Below, piece by piece: positions 39,455 through 49,069 of a DNA stretch of 64,000 nucleotides (position 1 is the first letter of the stretch; the number at the start of each line of letters is the position of its first letter). The DNA comes from Duganella rivi (GTDB taxonomy: Bacteria > Pseudomonadota > Gammaproteobacteria > Burkholderiales > Burkholderiaceae_D). Location: assembly GCF_009857435.1 (NCBI RefSeq), contig NZ_WWCK01000001.1, forward strand, positions 920,040 to 984,039. The letters are read 5' to 3'. Made by a program: the position numbers and the translations under genes. The notes beneath the pieces were generated by a model. It ran no database searches. It saw only the letters and a list, made by a program, of their open reading frames with translations, and was not told the origin of the DNA.

Positions 39455-42451
39455 ATGAGCTCGCCTGTCCTGCAGTCCGTTACCTCGTCCAACAACGCCA
39501 CTGTCGTCCTGCATTTCGACCGCGCCATTTCTCCCGGCGACCCCAGCATTGTCATCAGCGACGGTTTCTTCCAGACTTATGTGGGCACGAGCGGACTGGC
39601 CACGCGGCTGGTCGGCGCCACCGACCAGCGCATCCTCGACGCCGGTAACAGCAGTCTGAGCTACAACGGCAACGATCTCACCATCACCCTGTCGAGCGCC
39701 CTCAAGAACGGCCTCAGCTACAGCGTCACCATGGGCATGGGCAGCGTGATCGACGCCGATGGCCACACGGACGGGAACGCCGCCATCACTTCGCCCAAAC
39801 TGTTTACCTTTGTGGCCAGCGGCAGCGCCGCCACGGTGGCGACGCCAACGGCTGTGGTGGCATCCACCCTGCACTTTGTCGATACCGGCACCAACAGCAG
39901 CGACTACGTCACCGCCACGCTCGACCAGACCCTGACCGGCACCTACACCGGCACGCTGGGCGCCAACGATTTCGTGCAAGTGTCGCTCGACAACGGCGCC
40001 AGCTGGCACAAGGCCACGCTGGGCGCCAACAAGAGCTGGAGCTACAGCGAAGAGGTCAATGAAGATAATTTGACCGAGGCCGGCGGCGGCTCCTTCCACG
40101 GCACGCTGCTGGCGCGCGTCAGCAACACGGCCGGCGGCAGCAGCGCCACGGCCAGCCAGAGCTACACCTACAGCAACCATCCGATCGAAATCGAGGTCGG
40201 CAGCAACTTCACGCTTTCGGCCGACACCGGCAGCAGCACTAGCGACCGCATCACCAAAACGGCTGCCCAAACCATCAGCGGCACTTACAGCGGCGTGCTG
40301 GAAAGCGGCCAGGTGGTGCAAGTGTCGGTGGACGGCGGCACCACCTGGGTCAATGCCAGCGCCGCCAACGGCACCTGGTCGAGCAACACCAAGCTCAATC
40401 TGCTGACCGGCAGCGACCGCCAAGTGCTGGCGCGCGTGACCGACGGCGCCGGCAACACCAGCGAGGTGGCATCGGCCAGCTACAAGCTGATCACCAGCAC
40501 GGTATCGCTGTCCGGCCACGCGCTAACGCTGCCGGGCAGCACCGACAGCGGCGTCTCGTCCAGCGACGGCATTACGCAAAGCGCCAGCAAGGTCACCTTG
40601 AACGTGGCCGGCCTGCACGGCTTCCACGCCGGCGACACCATCGAAATCGTCGACACCAGCCACAGCTCGGCGGTGGTGGGCAGCTATGTGATCCAGTCCA
40701 GCGACTTGTACTACGGCGACGACTACTTCAGCATCAACCAGTACAACCCGGCCCAGCGCACCACGGTCGATATCAATCTCAACTCGCTGGCCGCAGGCGC
40801 GCACACGCTGGCCGCGCGCATTGTTGACGTGGCCGGCAACACGGCGGCCGCCAGCGGCACTACCTCGGTGACCGTCGATAATGTCGCGCCGGTGCTATCG
40901 ACCTCGGCGCCGCTGGAAGACGAGATCGACGTCAGCACCGGCTTGACCAAGCTGACCTTCACTTTCAACGAAAACATCGCGATTGCCAACGGCACCATCG
41001 TCACCATCAGCGACGATAGCAACAGCGACAACGTGCAGGAAATCACGCTGTCGAGCAGCGCGGTCAGCGGCAAGACGCTGACCATCAACTTGACCAGCCC
41101 GCTCACCGCCGGCACCCATTACACGGTACAAGGCGCCATCATCACCGACATCGCGGGCAATGCCGGCGTCACCGGCGATACGCCGATGCTGCACTTTGTC
41201 ACCGCCGGCGCCAGCTCCGGCGGCTCGGCGCCGGATGCGCCTGTCATTGGCTACACCGACACCGCGCCAGCCTCGGACACCAATTCCAGCTCGACGCTCC
41301 ACCACGACGGCATCACCAACAACCGCCACATCAGCTTGACCGGCCTGGATCCGCAAGGCGTGTGGTACTACCGCCTCAGCCCGACCGGCAACTGGCTCCT
41401 CGGCGATGGCGACGGCTTCGACCTCGAAGACGGCACCTATGCCATGGATCAGATCGAAGTGAAGCAAACCGTGGCCGGGGTCGAGAGCAATATCAGCCGC
41501 ATCCACACCCCGCTCGTCGTCGACACCGAGCCGTCCAGCGCCGTGGTGGTCGCCACCCCCACCTTCAGCGCCGGCGCCAATAGCATCAACGGCGCCGTTA
41601 GCGACAGCACGGATTTCAGCAATGAATTTGTCGAAGTCACCTTCGACCACGGCGCGACCTGGGTGCAGGCCAGCACCACCTTTACCGGTTCCGGCACGGC
41701 GACCTGGAGCCTGAGCGGCATTTCGGCCCAGTTGGGCAACAACTTCGGCGTGCGCCTGTCCGACCAGGCAGGCAACATCACGCCGTTTGCCAGCCTGCCC
41801 GAATCCAAGCCGGCCTACTACCTCGCCAGCGGCGGCGTCACCTTCTATCACCCGAGCGACACCTACACCCCGGTGTTCGGCGGCAGCGGCGCCGACACCA
41901 TCACGCTTGGCGACCACGCGGCCGTATTCGGCGGCAACAACGACACCATCGTCACCGGCGACGATGCCGTCATCACGGTCGGCGCAAACGCCACGGTCAC
42001 CACCGGCAACGGCAACAACGCCGTGATTGCCACCAGCGGCGCCAATATCACCACCGGCAACGGCGCTGACGTGATCACGATCGGCACTGCCAGCGGCGCC
42101 ACCGTGCACGCCGGCGGCGGCACCGACCTCCTGTATCTGAGTGGCCTCAACACGATTTCGCTGTCGTCGCTGAGCGGCATCACCGGCATCGACAACCTGC
42201 ACTTCAGCGACACCGGCGCCAATAGCCTGACCATCACCACCTCTGCCAGCCTGCACAACTTCAGCGACGCCGACCACTTGACCATCTCGGCCAGCGCCAG
42301 CGGCTCGACGGTGCACCTCGAAAGTTTTGTCTGGGGCGCGGCGGGCACGCAAAACGGCTACACCATCTATCACGATGGCCAAGGCAGCGGCAGCATGACG
42401 CTGCTGATCGCTCAAAACATCACGGTGGACATGTTCACGCAAACCTCGTAA
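39455..42451 (+). CDS. Large Ig-like repeat and beta-roll protein, probably secreted
   Basis: The 998-residue, very Ser/Thr/Gly/Ala/Asp-rich protein has no recognisable signal peptide. Reading along it: a SwmB-like beta domain (1-about 120; LHFDRAISPGDPSIVI), three related Ig-like repeats (about 136-239, 252-347, 355-479) sharing a SDxITxxxxxTxxGTYxG start and an ARVxDxAGNT end, an SbsA-like Ig domain (about 474-584), two more beta domains (about 589-790), and a degenerate beta-roll (about 807-899) with spaced GGSGADTI, GGNNDTI, GNGADVI, GGGTDLL turns. The hydrophobic C-terminal end with no tag fits type I secretion signals. It is probably an adhesin or matrix protein. There is no good ribosome site; the ATG overlaps a five-codon frame (39443-39457). 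No secretion genes are adjacent. It ends 3 nt from the convergent RluA gene. Confidence 0.8.
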   Translation: MSSPVLQSVTSSNNATVVLHFDRAISPGDPSIVISDGFFQTYVGTSGLATRLVGATDQRILDAGNSSLSYNGNDLTITLSSALKNGLSYSVTMGMGSVIDADGHTDGNAAITSPKLFTFVASGSAATVATPTAVVASTLHFVDTGTNSSDYVTATLDQTLTGTYTGTLGANDFVQVSLDNGASWHKATLGANKSWSYSEEVNEDNLTEAGGGSFHGTLLARVSNTAGGSSATASQSYTYSNHPIEIEVGSNFTLSADTGSSTSDRITKTAAQTISGTYSGVLESGQVVQVSVDGGTTWVNASAANGTWSSNTKLNLLTGSDRQVLARVTDGAGNTSEVASASYKLITSTVSLSGHALTLPGSTDSGVSSSDGITQSASKVTLNVAGLHGFHAGDTIEIVDTSHSSAVVGSYVIQSSDLYYGDDYFSINQYNPAQRTTVDINLNSLAAGAHTLAARIVDVAGNTAAASGTTSVTVDNVAPVLSTSAPLEDEIDVSTGLTKLTFTFNENIAIANGTIVTISDDSNSDNVQEITLSSSAVSGKTLTINLTSPLTAGTHYTVQGAIITDIAGNAGVTGDTPMLHFVTAGASSGGSAPDAPVIGYTDTAPASDTNSSSTLHHDGITNNRHISLTGLDPQGVWYYRLSPTGNWLLGDGDGFDLEDGTYAMDQIEVKQTVAGVESNISRIHTPLVVDTEPSSAVVVATPTFSAGANSINGAVSDSTDFSNEFVEVTFDHGATWVQASTTFTGSGTATWSLSGISAQLGNNFGVRLSDQAGNITPFASLPESKPAYYLASGGVTFYHPSDTYTPVFGGSGADTITLGDHAAVFGGNNDTIVTGDDAVITVGANATVTTGNGNNAVIATSGANITTGNGADVITIGTASGATVHAGGGTDLLYLSGLNTISLSSLSGITGIDNLHFSDTGANSLTITTSASLHNFSDADHLTISASASGSTVHLESFVWGAAGTQNGYTIYHDGQGSGSMTLLIAQNITVDMFTQTS

Positions 42452-42454
42452 TGA

Positions 42455-43345
42455 CTACAGCGTGCGGCGCGAGCGGAATTCGCGCCATTCGCCGCTGAGG
42501 GGATCAATAAAGCTGATGGCGCGCGCCAGCAGCTGCAAGGGCTGCGACACGTCATCCTGCTTGCACGGCAGCGCCACCGGATAAAACGCATCGTTCACAA
42601 TGGGCACGCCCAGCGCCGACAGGTGCACGCGCAGCTGGTGCTGGCGGCCCGTGTGCGGATACAGGCGGTACAAGGTCAGCTCGCCGCGATGCTCGATCAC
42701 GTCGATCAGCGTTTCCGAATTCGGCTCGCCCGCCACTTCCTTCATGACGAAGAACTTGTCGCCCTCCTCCATGCGGCTGCGATAGGTAAACGGGAACTGC
42801 ACGTTGTGCAGGCGCGGCGCCAGGGCTTCGTACTCCTTGTCGATCACGCGCTTCTGGAACATGGATTGGTAGGTGCCGCGGCTGCCGGCATTGCGCGAGA
42901 AGATCACCACGCCCGCCGTCTCGCGATCCAGGCGGTGGATAGGCACCAGGTCTTCCTCGCCCAGCGTTTTACGCAAGCGCACCAGCAGCGTCTCGTGCAA
43001 GAAGCGTCCAGACGGAATCACCGGCAGGAAGTGCGGCTTGTCCACCACCACCAGGTGCTCGTCCAGGTGCAGAATCTCTTCCTTGAACGGGATTGGCGTT
43101 TCCGGTTCTTCCAGTTCGCGGTAGTAGAACATGCGCAGGCCGCGCTTGAAGCGGCTCGATGGCGTCAGCGGATTGCCGGCGCCATCGACCACGTCGCCGC
43201 GCGCCATGCGCTCGCGCCACGCCGCTTCCGGCACGTCCGGGAAGCGCGCCACCAGAAAGCTGATCATGTCGGGCCAGTCGCCCTCCGGCAGGTACAGATA
43301 GCTGGGCGCGACACCGTCGCGCATCGGCAGCGGGTGCGACGGCAT
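42455..43345 (-). CDS. RluA-family pseudouridine synthase
   Basis: The 296-residue enzyme isomerises uridine in rRNA or tRNA. The catalytic Asp is in PIHRLDRETAGVVIFS. KPHFLPVIPSGRFLHETL and LTLYRLYPHTGRQHQLRVH are family motifs. An N-terminal about 85-residue extension precedes the catalytic domain without a clear S4 domain. It is closer to the RluA/TruC-like group than to RluB/E/F; the exact target site cannot be told. It is the last of a minus-strand run with the M48 peptidase just upstream. Confidence 0.92.
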   Translation of the reverse strand: MPSHPLPMRDGVAPSYLYLPEGDWPDMISFLVARFPDVPEAAWRERMARGDVVDGAGNPLTPSSRFKRGLRMFYYRELEEPETPIPFKEEILHLDEHLVVVDKPHFLPVIPSGRFLHETLLVRLRKTLGEEDLVPIHRLDRETAGVVIFSRNAGSRGTYQSMFQKRVIDKEYEALAPRLHNVQFPFTYRSRMEEGDKFFVMKEVAGEPNSETLIDVIEHRGELTLYRLYPHTGRQHQLRVHLSALGVPIVNDAFYPVALPCKQDDVSQPLQLLARAISFIDPLSGEWREFRSRRTL

Positions 43346-43346
43346 A

Positions 43347-44222
43347 TCAGGACTTCGGCAGCGCGAGCGAGCGGTAGGCCGGCAGTTTGTTCGGATCGAG
43401 CCCCTTGGCGCGCGCGTACACCGGCAACACCAGGTGCATATTCCTGTTCATGTCCTCGATGCGCTGGCTGCCGCTCGGGTGGGTGGACAGGAAAGGCAAG
43501 GGCTGATTCTTGTTCACGGCGCTCATCTTCGTCCACAGCGCGATGCCGGCGCGAGGATCGAAACCGGCACGCGCGGCGAGATCCATGCCGACCAAGTCCG
43601 CCTCGCTCTCGTCGCTGCGCGAGAAACTCAGCGACGCGAATTTGGCCGCACCGCTGCCGACTGCATCGCCCACGCGCGGATCGAGGCCGAAGTAAGCCGC
43701 ACCGGCAGCACCGGCAAGGCGCGCCACCAGCGAGGTAGCGTTGTTCTTGCCGGCCTGCTCGCGCGCGTGCTCGCGCAAGGCATGGGCGATTTCGTGGCCC
43801 ATCACCATCGCCACTTCATCGTCGGTCAGATTCAGTTTGACCAGGATGCCGTTGTAGAAGGCGATGCGGCCGCCGGGCATGCAGAACGCATTCACGGTCG
43901 GAGAATTCAGCAGGTTGACCTGCCAGTCCCACTTGGCCGCATCCGGGTTCCAGCGCGAGGTAAACGGGATCAGGCGGCCGGCAATCGCGCGCAGGCGTAT
44001 CAGTTGCGGATTGCGGTCGGTGGCGACGGCGTCCTTCTGGTGCGCCTCGGCCAGCATTTGGTTGTACTGCAGCTTGGACTGTTCGTCGAACTGGCGTGAG
44101 TCGCCACCGGCCAGCCCGCGCAGGGGCGACAGTTTTTTGACGGGGATGCCGTCGTCTTGTGCCATGGCTGCGGCGCTGATCAGAAGCGCCAGCAGCACGG
44201 CTTTCAATTTAAGCTTTTTCAT
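43347..44222 (-). CDS. M48-family periplasmic metallopeptidase
   Basis: The 291-residue Zn peptidase has a signal peptide (MKKLKLKAVLLALLISAAA, cleaved around MAQ before DDGIP), the zinc motif HEIAHALREH with following AREQAGKNN, and a later DESEAD-like SRSDESEADLVGMDLAARAG giving the third ligand. It is close to the Loi/YcaL-type M48B proteins that monitor outer-membrane assembly. ATG 44222 is chosen over an in-frame GTG at 44228. It overlaps ampG by 14 nt. Confidence 0.92.
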   Translation of the reverse strand: MKKLKLKAVLLALLISAAAMAQDDGIPVKKLSPLRGLAGGDSRQFDEQSKLQYNQMLAEAHQKDAVATDRNPQLIRLRAIAGRLIPFTSRWNPDAAKWDWQVNLLNSPTVNAFCMPGGRIAFYNGILVKLNLTDDEVAMVMGHEIAHALREHAREQAGKNNATSLVARLAGAAGAAYFGLDPRVGDAVGSGAAKFASLSFSRSDESEADLVGMDLAARAGFDPRAGIALWTKMSAVNKNQPLPFLSTHPSGSQRIEDMNRNMHLVLPVYARAKGLDPNKLPAYRSLALPKS

Positions 44223-45456
44223 GTCCACTATTCCACGGAGCGATTTTCGGCAACATCATCATCGCCGGGAAAGCGAGGATGAAGCACACGATAAAGAACC
44301 AGAACCACCCGGTTTCCGCAACAATATACCCTACCGACGAATTAATGAAAGTGCGCGGCACCGCAGCCAGGCTGGAAAACAGCGCGTACTGGGTGGCGGT
44401 GTAGCGCGGATCGGTGGCGCGCGACATAAACGCCACCAGCGCCGCCGAGCCGAGGCCCAGGCTGGCAAACGCCTCGAAGCCGAAGACGGCGCTCAGCAGT
44501 AGTTTATCCGGGCCGACCTGCGCCAGCCACGCAAAGCCGAGAATCGCCAGCGCTTGCAGCACGCCGAACACCCACAGCGCGCGGTTGATGCCGAGCTTAA
44601 TCATCCAGATGCCGCCCACCGCGCCGCCGGCCAAACTGGCCCACCAGCCGGTGGCGTTGGCCGCCAGGCCGATGTCCTTGGTGGAGAAGCCGATATCGAG
44701 GAAGAATTTGGTCGACAGCGCAGTCGACATGGTGTCGCCGATTTTATACAGCAGCACGAAGGCGATGATGAACATCGCCTGCTTGATGCCATCGCGCTTG
44801 ATGAATTCACGGAACGGCAGCACCACCGCTTCTTGCAGATTCTTCGGCGGCTCGCCGTACAGCGCCGGTTCCTTCGCCAGCAAGGTGCAGACAAAGCCCG
44901 GCAGCATGAACGCCGCCACAGTCCAGAACACGATTTGCCATGGCTGGCTATCGGCCATCACCAAACCGAGCGCGCTTGGAATTAGGCTGGCCGCCTTGTA
45001 GGCGTTGACGATAATTGCCGCGCCCAGGCCTTGCTCCTCTTCCGCCAAAATCTCGCGGCGGTAAGCATCGATCACCACGTCCTGGCTGGCCGACAGGAAG
45101 GCGATCAGGAACACCATGCCGGCGATCAGCGACAGCTCCAGCTTGGGATCCAGCATACCGAGGCCGCCGATAAAGGCGAACAGCGCCAGCTGCGTCAGCG
45201 CCATCCAGCCGCGCCGGCGGCCCAGCGGCAGCACGGTGTAGCGATCCATGAATGGCGCCCACAGGAACTTAAACGTGTAGGGGAACATCGCCAGCCCGAA
45301 CAGGCCGAGCGCTTTCACATCGAGCCCGGACTTCGCCAGCCACGCTTGCATCAGGTAGATCAGCGTGTACAGCGGCAGCCCGGAGCTAAAGCCGAGGAAC
45401 AGGATGGAAACGGTGCGTCCGTTGATGTAGCTGTACCAGGGCGATGTTTGAGTCAT
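44209..45456 (-). CDS. ampG: AmpG-type muropeptide MFS transporter
   Basis: AmpG imports GlcNAc-anhydroMurNAc peptides released during wall turnover. The 415-residue protein is a 12-helix major facilitator. Family-typical segments are FLGFSSGLPLYTLIYLMQAWL near the N-terminus, FPYTFKFLWAPFMDRY and SQDVVIDAYRREILAEEEQG. It overlaps metW by one base (45456) and the M48 gene by 14 nt, so it is in the same transcript. Muropeptide import feeds AmpR-type signalling elsewhere; here a BlaI/M56 pair provides another wall-stress circuit in the window. Confidence 0.93.
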   Translation of the reverse strand: MTQTSPWYSYINGRTVSILFLGFSSGLPLYTLIYLMQAWLAKSGLDVKALGLFGLAMFPYTFKFLWAPFMDRYTVLPLGRRRGWMALTQLALFAFIGGLGMLDPKLELSLIAGMVFLIAFLSASQDVVIDAYRREILAEEEQGLGAAIIVNAYKAASLIPSALGLVMADSQPWQIVFWTVAAFMLPGFVCTLLAKEPALYGEPPKNLQEAVVLPFREFIKRDGIKQAMFIIAFVLLYKIGDTMSTALSTKFFLDIGFSTKDIGLAANATGWWASLAGGAVGGIWMIKLGINRALWVFGVLQALAILGFAWLAQVGPDKLLLSAVFGFEAFASLGLGSAALVAFMSRATDPRYTATQYALFSSLAAVPRTFINSSVGYIVAETGWFWFFIVCFILAFPAMMMLPKIAPWNSGHEKA

Positions 45457-46058
45457 TATTTTTTTCGTAGTCGGAAGACGGCAAGATCGCCGCGCAGGTT
45501 AGGCAGGAAGGATACACGCTTCCCCTCTGCCAGCGCCACACATTCAATCACTTCCAGCCCGCATTCTTCCGCCAGGTCGCGAAAATCGTTGATGGTGGCG
45601 CAGCGCAGATTGGGCGTGTCGTACCATTCGTACGGCAGCGATTCCGACACCGGCATGCGGCCCTTCAGCAGAGCTACGCGGTGCGGCCAGTAGGCAAAGT
45701 TGGGGAAGGAGACGATGGCCTCCTTGCCGACACGGACGATGTCGCGCAACAGCGCTTCCACGTGCTTCATCATCTGCAGGGACGACAGGCACAGCACCGT
45801 GTCGAAGGTGTTATCGCCAAACAGCGCTAGCCCGTTTTCCATATCCTGCTGGATCACGCGCACGCCGCGCTGGGTGCTGGCTAATACCTTGTCGTCGGCC
45901 AGCTCGATGCCGTAGCCGCTGCATTGCTTATCGCTTTGCAGATAGTCCATCATCACACCGTCGCCGCAGCCCAGATCCAGCACGTGCGCCTTGTCCTGCA
46001 CCCAGTGCGCGATGAAGGCCAGATCCGGCCGCGCGCTGCTCAAATCATTGAAGTTCAT
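45456..46058 (-). CDS. metW: Methionine biosynthesis protein MetW
   Basis: MetW is a class I methyltransferase-fold protein that works with MetX in homoserine acylation in proteobacteria. The 200 residues have the SAM-binding motif [24 protein letters not shown] and the MetW-specific [20 protein letters not shown] and [10 protein letters not shown]. The ATG overlaps the metX stop by 4 nt (ATGA), the conserved metX-metW arrangement. An open extension upstream to 46082 lies inside metX and is not used. Confidence 0.96.
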   Translation of the reverse strand: MNFNDLSSARPDLAFIAHWVQDKAHVLDLGCGDGVMMDYLQSDKQCSGYGIELADDKVLASTQRGVRVIQQDMENGLALFGDNTFDTVLCLSSLQMMKHVEALLRDIVRVGKEAIVSFPNFAYWPHRVALLKGRMPVSESLPYEWYDTPNLRCATINDFRDLAEECGLEVIECVALAEGKRVSFLPNLRGDLAVFRLRKK

Positions 46059-47203
46059 ACCGTGCCCTCGATCTCTTTCCACACCTGTCCGTAATAAGCG
46101 CGCACCATGTTCATGTAGCGCGGGTCTTCCAGCAGGAAGGCGTCGTGGCCGTGCGGCGCATCGATCTCGCCGTAGGTGACCTGGCTGCGGTTGCTGACCA
46201 GCGCCTGCACGATTTCGCGGCTGCGCTCCGGCGAGAAGCGCCAGTCGGTGGTGAAGGAAGCGAGGAAGAACTTGGCCTTGACGCCGGCCAGTGTCTTGGC
46301 CAGGTCGCCGCCATGCAGGCGCGCAGGGTCGAAGTAGTCGAGTGCCTTGGTAATCAGCAGATAGGTGTTGGCGTCGAAGTATTCGCTGAACTTATCGCCC
46401 TGGTAGCGCAGGTAGGATTCGATTTCAAAGTCGACGCCGAAGTCGAACTTGTAGTCGCTGCTCTCGGCGATATCGCGCAGTTTGCGGCCGAATTTTTCGG
46501 CCATGTCGTCGTCCGACAGGTAGGTGATGTGGCCGACCATGCGCGCCACGCGCAGGCCGTTCTTCGGCACCACGCCGTGTTCGTAGAAATCGCCGCCGTG
46601 ATAATCAGGGTCGGACAGAATCGCCTGGCGCGCCACGTCGTTGAAGGCGATGTTCTGCGCCGACAGCTTGGCGGTCGAAGCGATCACCACGCAGTGGCGC
46701 AAGCGCTCCGGGTACATGATAGACCACGACAGCGCCTGCATGCCGCCCAGCGAACCGCCCATGACGGCGGCGAATTGTTTGATGCCCAGTTCATCGGCCA
46801 GGCGCGCCTGCGCGGCCACCCAGTCTTCCACCGTCACGACCGGGAAGGCGGCGCCGTATGGTTTGCCGGTGGCCGGATTGGTGTGCATCGGGCCAGTGGA
46901 ACCGAAGCAGGAGCCGAGGTTATTAATCCCGATCACGAAGAATTTATCGGTATCGAGCGGCTTGCCCGGGCCGACCATATTGTCCCACCAGCCGGTGCTT
47001 TTCGGTTTGCCTTCGTATTCGCCGGCCACGTGGTGCGAGGCGTTCAGGGCGTGGCACACCAGCACCGCGTTGGATTTGTCGGCGTTCAGCGTGCCGTAGG
47101 TTTCGTACATCAGCATATAGTCGCGCAGCGACGCGCCGCTTTGCAGGCGCAAAGGCTCGGCAAAATGCATGGTTTGCGGCTTAACGTATCCGAGGGATGA
47201 CAT
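46055..47203 (-). CDS. metX: Homoserine O-acyltransferase
   Basis: MetX acylates homoserine at the start of transsulfuration-type methionine synthesis. The 382-residue alpha/beta-hydrolase fold enzyme has the nucleophile motif [12 protein letters not shown], the homoserine-binding [17 protein letters not shown] and the catalytic Asp/His at the C-terminal ([26 protein letters not shown]). Whether it prefers acetyl- or succinyl-CoA is not safe to call; many MetX proteins linked to MetW are succinyl-specific. Start [10 protein letters not shown] at 47203. metH, at 3.8 kb, completes the pathway. Confidence 0.95.
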   Translation of the reverse strand: MSSLGYVKPQTMHFAEPLRLQSGASLRDYMLMYETYGTLNADKSNAVLVCHALNASHHVAGEYEGKPKSTGWWDNMVGPGKPLDTDKFFVIGINNLGSCFGSTGPMHTNPATGKPYGAAFPVVTVEDWVAAQARLADELGIKQFAAVMGGSLGGMQALSWSIMYPERLRHCVVIASTAKLSAQNIAFNDVARQAILSDPDYHGGDFYEHGVVPKNGLRVARMVGHITYLSDDDMAEKFGRKLRDIAESSDYKFDFGVDFEIESYLRYQGDKFSEYFDANTYLLITKALDYFDPARLHGGDLAKTLAGVKAKFFLASFTTDWRFSPERSREIVQALVSNRSQVTYGEIDAPHGHDAFLLEDPRYMNMVRAYYGQVWKEIEGTV

Positions 47204-47249
47204 CGTTGATTTAGTTTTTATTGGGGCGGCCCCACGGGCCATCTAACAA

Positions 47250-47276
47250 GGTGGAGCCGCGAGGATGGGCTCCACC
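47250..47276 (-). terminator. Hairpin between ptsI and metX
   Basis: GGTGGAGCC (47250-47258) pairs with GGCTCCACC (47268-47276) over 9 bp with a 9-nt loop, starting 3 nt after the ptsI stop on the minus strand. No U-tract follows (CTTGTTAG), so termination may be partial, separating PTS from methionine genes. Confidence 0.5.
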
Positions 47277-47279
47277 AAC

Positions 47280-49025
47280 TTACATCAACTGTAATTGTTC
47301 GACCGCGTCTGCAATCACGTTGGGTTCCATCGAGCGCATGATCTTGCGGGTTTGCGGCATGATGCGCGCAAGGTCGCTGTTCAGGATTTCCTGCTTGACC
47401 GAGAGCAGTTGGGCCGGATGCATCGAGAACTCCCGCAATCCCATGCCCAGCAAGAGGCGTGTCAATTTAACATCCCCTGCCATTTCGCCGCATACCGCGA
47501 CGTCGATCCCGGCTTTATGCCCGGCCGCAATCGTCATCGAGATCAATTGCAGCACAGCCGGATGCAGCGGATTGTAAAGGTGTGCGACCTCATAATCAAC
47601 CCGGTCGATGGCCAGCGTGTACTGGATCAGGTCATTGGTGCCGATCGACAGGAAGTCCATGCGTTTGACGAACATCGGCAGCGCCAGTGCCGCCGCCGGG
47701 ATTTCGATCATGGCGCCGACATCGACATCGTCATCGAACTTGATATTTTGCTCACGCAGTTCGGCCTTGGCCTGCGCGATCATGGCCAGCGACTGGTCGA
47801 TCTCAAATGCGTGCGCCAGCATTGGAATCAGGATGCGCACCTTGCCGAACGCCGAGGCGCGCAAAATGGCGCGCAGCTGCGTCAAAAAGATTTGCGGCTC
47901 GGCGAGGCAGTAGCGGATCGCCCGCAAGCCCAGCGCCGGATTGAGCGCGGTTTGCTCGCCCTGGTCGAGCGGCTTGTCGGCGCCGATGTCCAAGGTACGA
48001 ATCGTGACCGGGCGGCCCTTCATCGCCACCACGGCTTTTTTATACTGCTCGAATTGTTCGTCTTCCGATGGGATCTTGCTGTTGCGGCCCATGAACAGGA
48101 ACTCGGAGCGGAACAGGCCTACGCCGTTGGCGCCCGCCTCCATCGCGGCCGGGCAATCGTCCGGCAGCTCGATGTTGGCCAGCAGCGTGATCTCGGTGCC
48201 GTCCTTGGTGATGGCCGGCGTTTTCTTGAGCTTCTGGAGTTTTTTGCGCGCGCGGGCGGCGGCTTGCTGGCGCTCGCGGTACTGCTCCAGCACCAGCGCG
48301 CTCGGATTGGCGATCACCACGCCGGCGTCACCGTCGATAATCAGCCAGTCGTCCTGATCGACCAGCGTGGAAGCGCCGGACATGCCGACCACCGCTGGAA
48401 TATCGAGCGAACGCGCGACGATGGCGGTGTGCGAGTTTTGGCCGCCGACATCGGTCACAAAGCCGATGAAGGAGCGGTCGCGGAATTGCAGCATATCGGC
48501 CGGCGAGATATCGTGCGCGACGATGATCATCTGCGGCTGGACATCGTCCTCGCCAGCAACGGGCTTGGGCAGCATTTGCTCGGTGCCCATCAGCACCTTG
48601 AGCACGCGCTCGGCCACTTGCTGAATGTCGGCCTTGCGCTCGCGCAGGTAAGGGTCTTCGATTTCGTCAAACTGCGCCGACAACTCATCGATCTGCGTCA
48701 GCAGCGCCCATTCGGCGTTGTAGTGGCGGGTGCGGATGATGTCGAGCGGCGCTTCCGAGATCATCGGGTCGGACAGGATCAGCGCATGCACGTCGATGAA
48801 CGCGCCCAGCTCCGTCGGTGCATCCTTGGGCAGCTCATTCCACAGCGTTTGCAGTTCTTTATGCACGGCGGCCAGCGCCTGCTGCAAGCGCGTGACCTCG
48901 GCCTCGACCTGCTCCTCGGCCACCAGGTAGTGCTTGACGTCCAGCGCCGCCGGCGCCAGCAAGTGCGCGCGGCCGATCGCGATACCGCGCGAAACCGGAA
49001 TGCCATGCAAAGTAAAGGAGGCCAT
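47280..49025 (-). CDS. ptsI: Phosphoenolpyruvate-protein phosphotransferase (enzyme I)
   Basis: Enzyme I takes phosphate from PEP to its active-site His and passes it to HPr. The 581-residue protein has the N-terminal HPr-binding/His domain (FTLHGIPVSRGIAIGRAHLL; GGQNSHTAIVARSLDIPAV with the phospho-His), and the C-terminal PEP-binding barrel (FRSEFLFMGRNSKIPSEDEQ; FLSIGTNDLIQYTLAIDR; GEMAGDVKLTRLLLG). Start MASFTL at 49025; an in-frame ATG at 49070 abuts the ptsH stop but adds an Arg/Pro-rich leader. It acts with the neighbouring HPr and IIA. Confidence 0.96.
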   Translation of the reverse strand: MASFTLHGIPVSRGIAIGRAHLLAPAALDVKHYLVAEEQVEAEVTRLQQALAAVHKELQTLWNELPKDAPTELGAFIDVHALILSDPMISEAPLDIIRTRHYNAEWALLTQIDELSAQFDEIEDPYLRERKADIQQVAERVLKVLMGTEQMLPKPVAGEDDVQPQMIIVAHDISPADMLQFRDRSFIGFVTDVGGQNSHTAIVARSLDIPAVVGMSGASTLVDQDDWLIIDGDAGVVIANPSALVLEQYRERQQAAARARKKLQKLKKTPAITKDGTEITLLANIELPDDCPAAMEAGANGVGLFRSEFLFMGRNSKIPSEDEQFEQYKKAVVAMKGRPVTIRTLDIGADKPLDQGEQTALNPALGLRAIRYCLAEPQIFLTQLRAILRASAFGKVRILIPMLAHAFEIDQSLAMIAQAKAELREQNIKFDDDVDVGAMIEIPAAALALPMFVKRMDFLSIGTNDLIQYTLAIDRVDYEVAHLYNPLHPAVLQLISMTIAAGHKAGIDVAVCGEMAGDVKLTRLLLGMGLREFSMHPAQLLSVKQEILNSDLARIMPQTRKIMRSMEPNVIADAVEQLQLM

Positions 49026-49069
49026 CGGCTGGCCTGCCGGGAAACGGGGACGGCTGCGCTCCGCAGGCA

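Noticed and set aside
41872..42150. Classical RTX calcium-binding repeats in the large repeat protein
   Set aside because: The turns GGSGADTI and GNGADVI are spaced irregularly and do not form a run of GGxGxDxxx nonapeptides, so I call it only a degenerate beta-roll.
47204..47279. Possible SAM riboswitch ahead of metX
   Set aside because: The gap is 76 nt and is mostly explained by one hairpin next to the ptsI stop; no SAM riboswitch pattern is visible.
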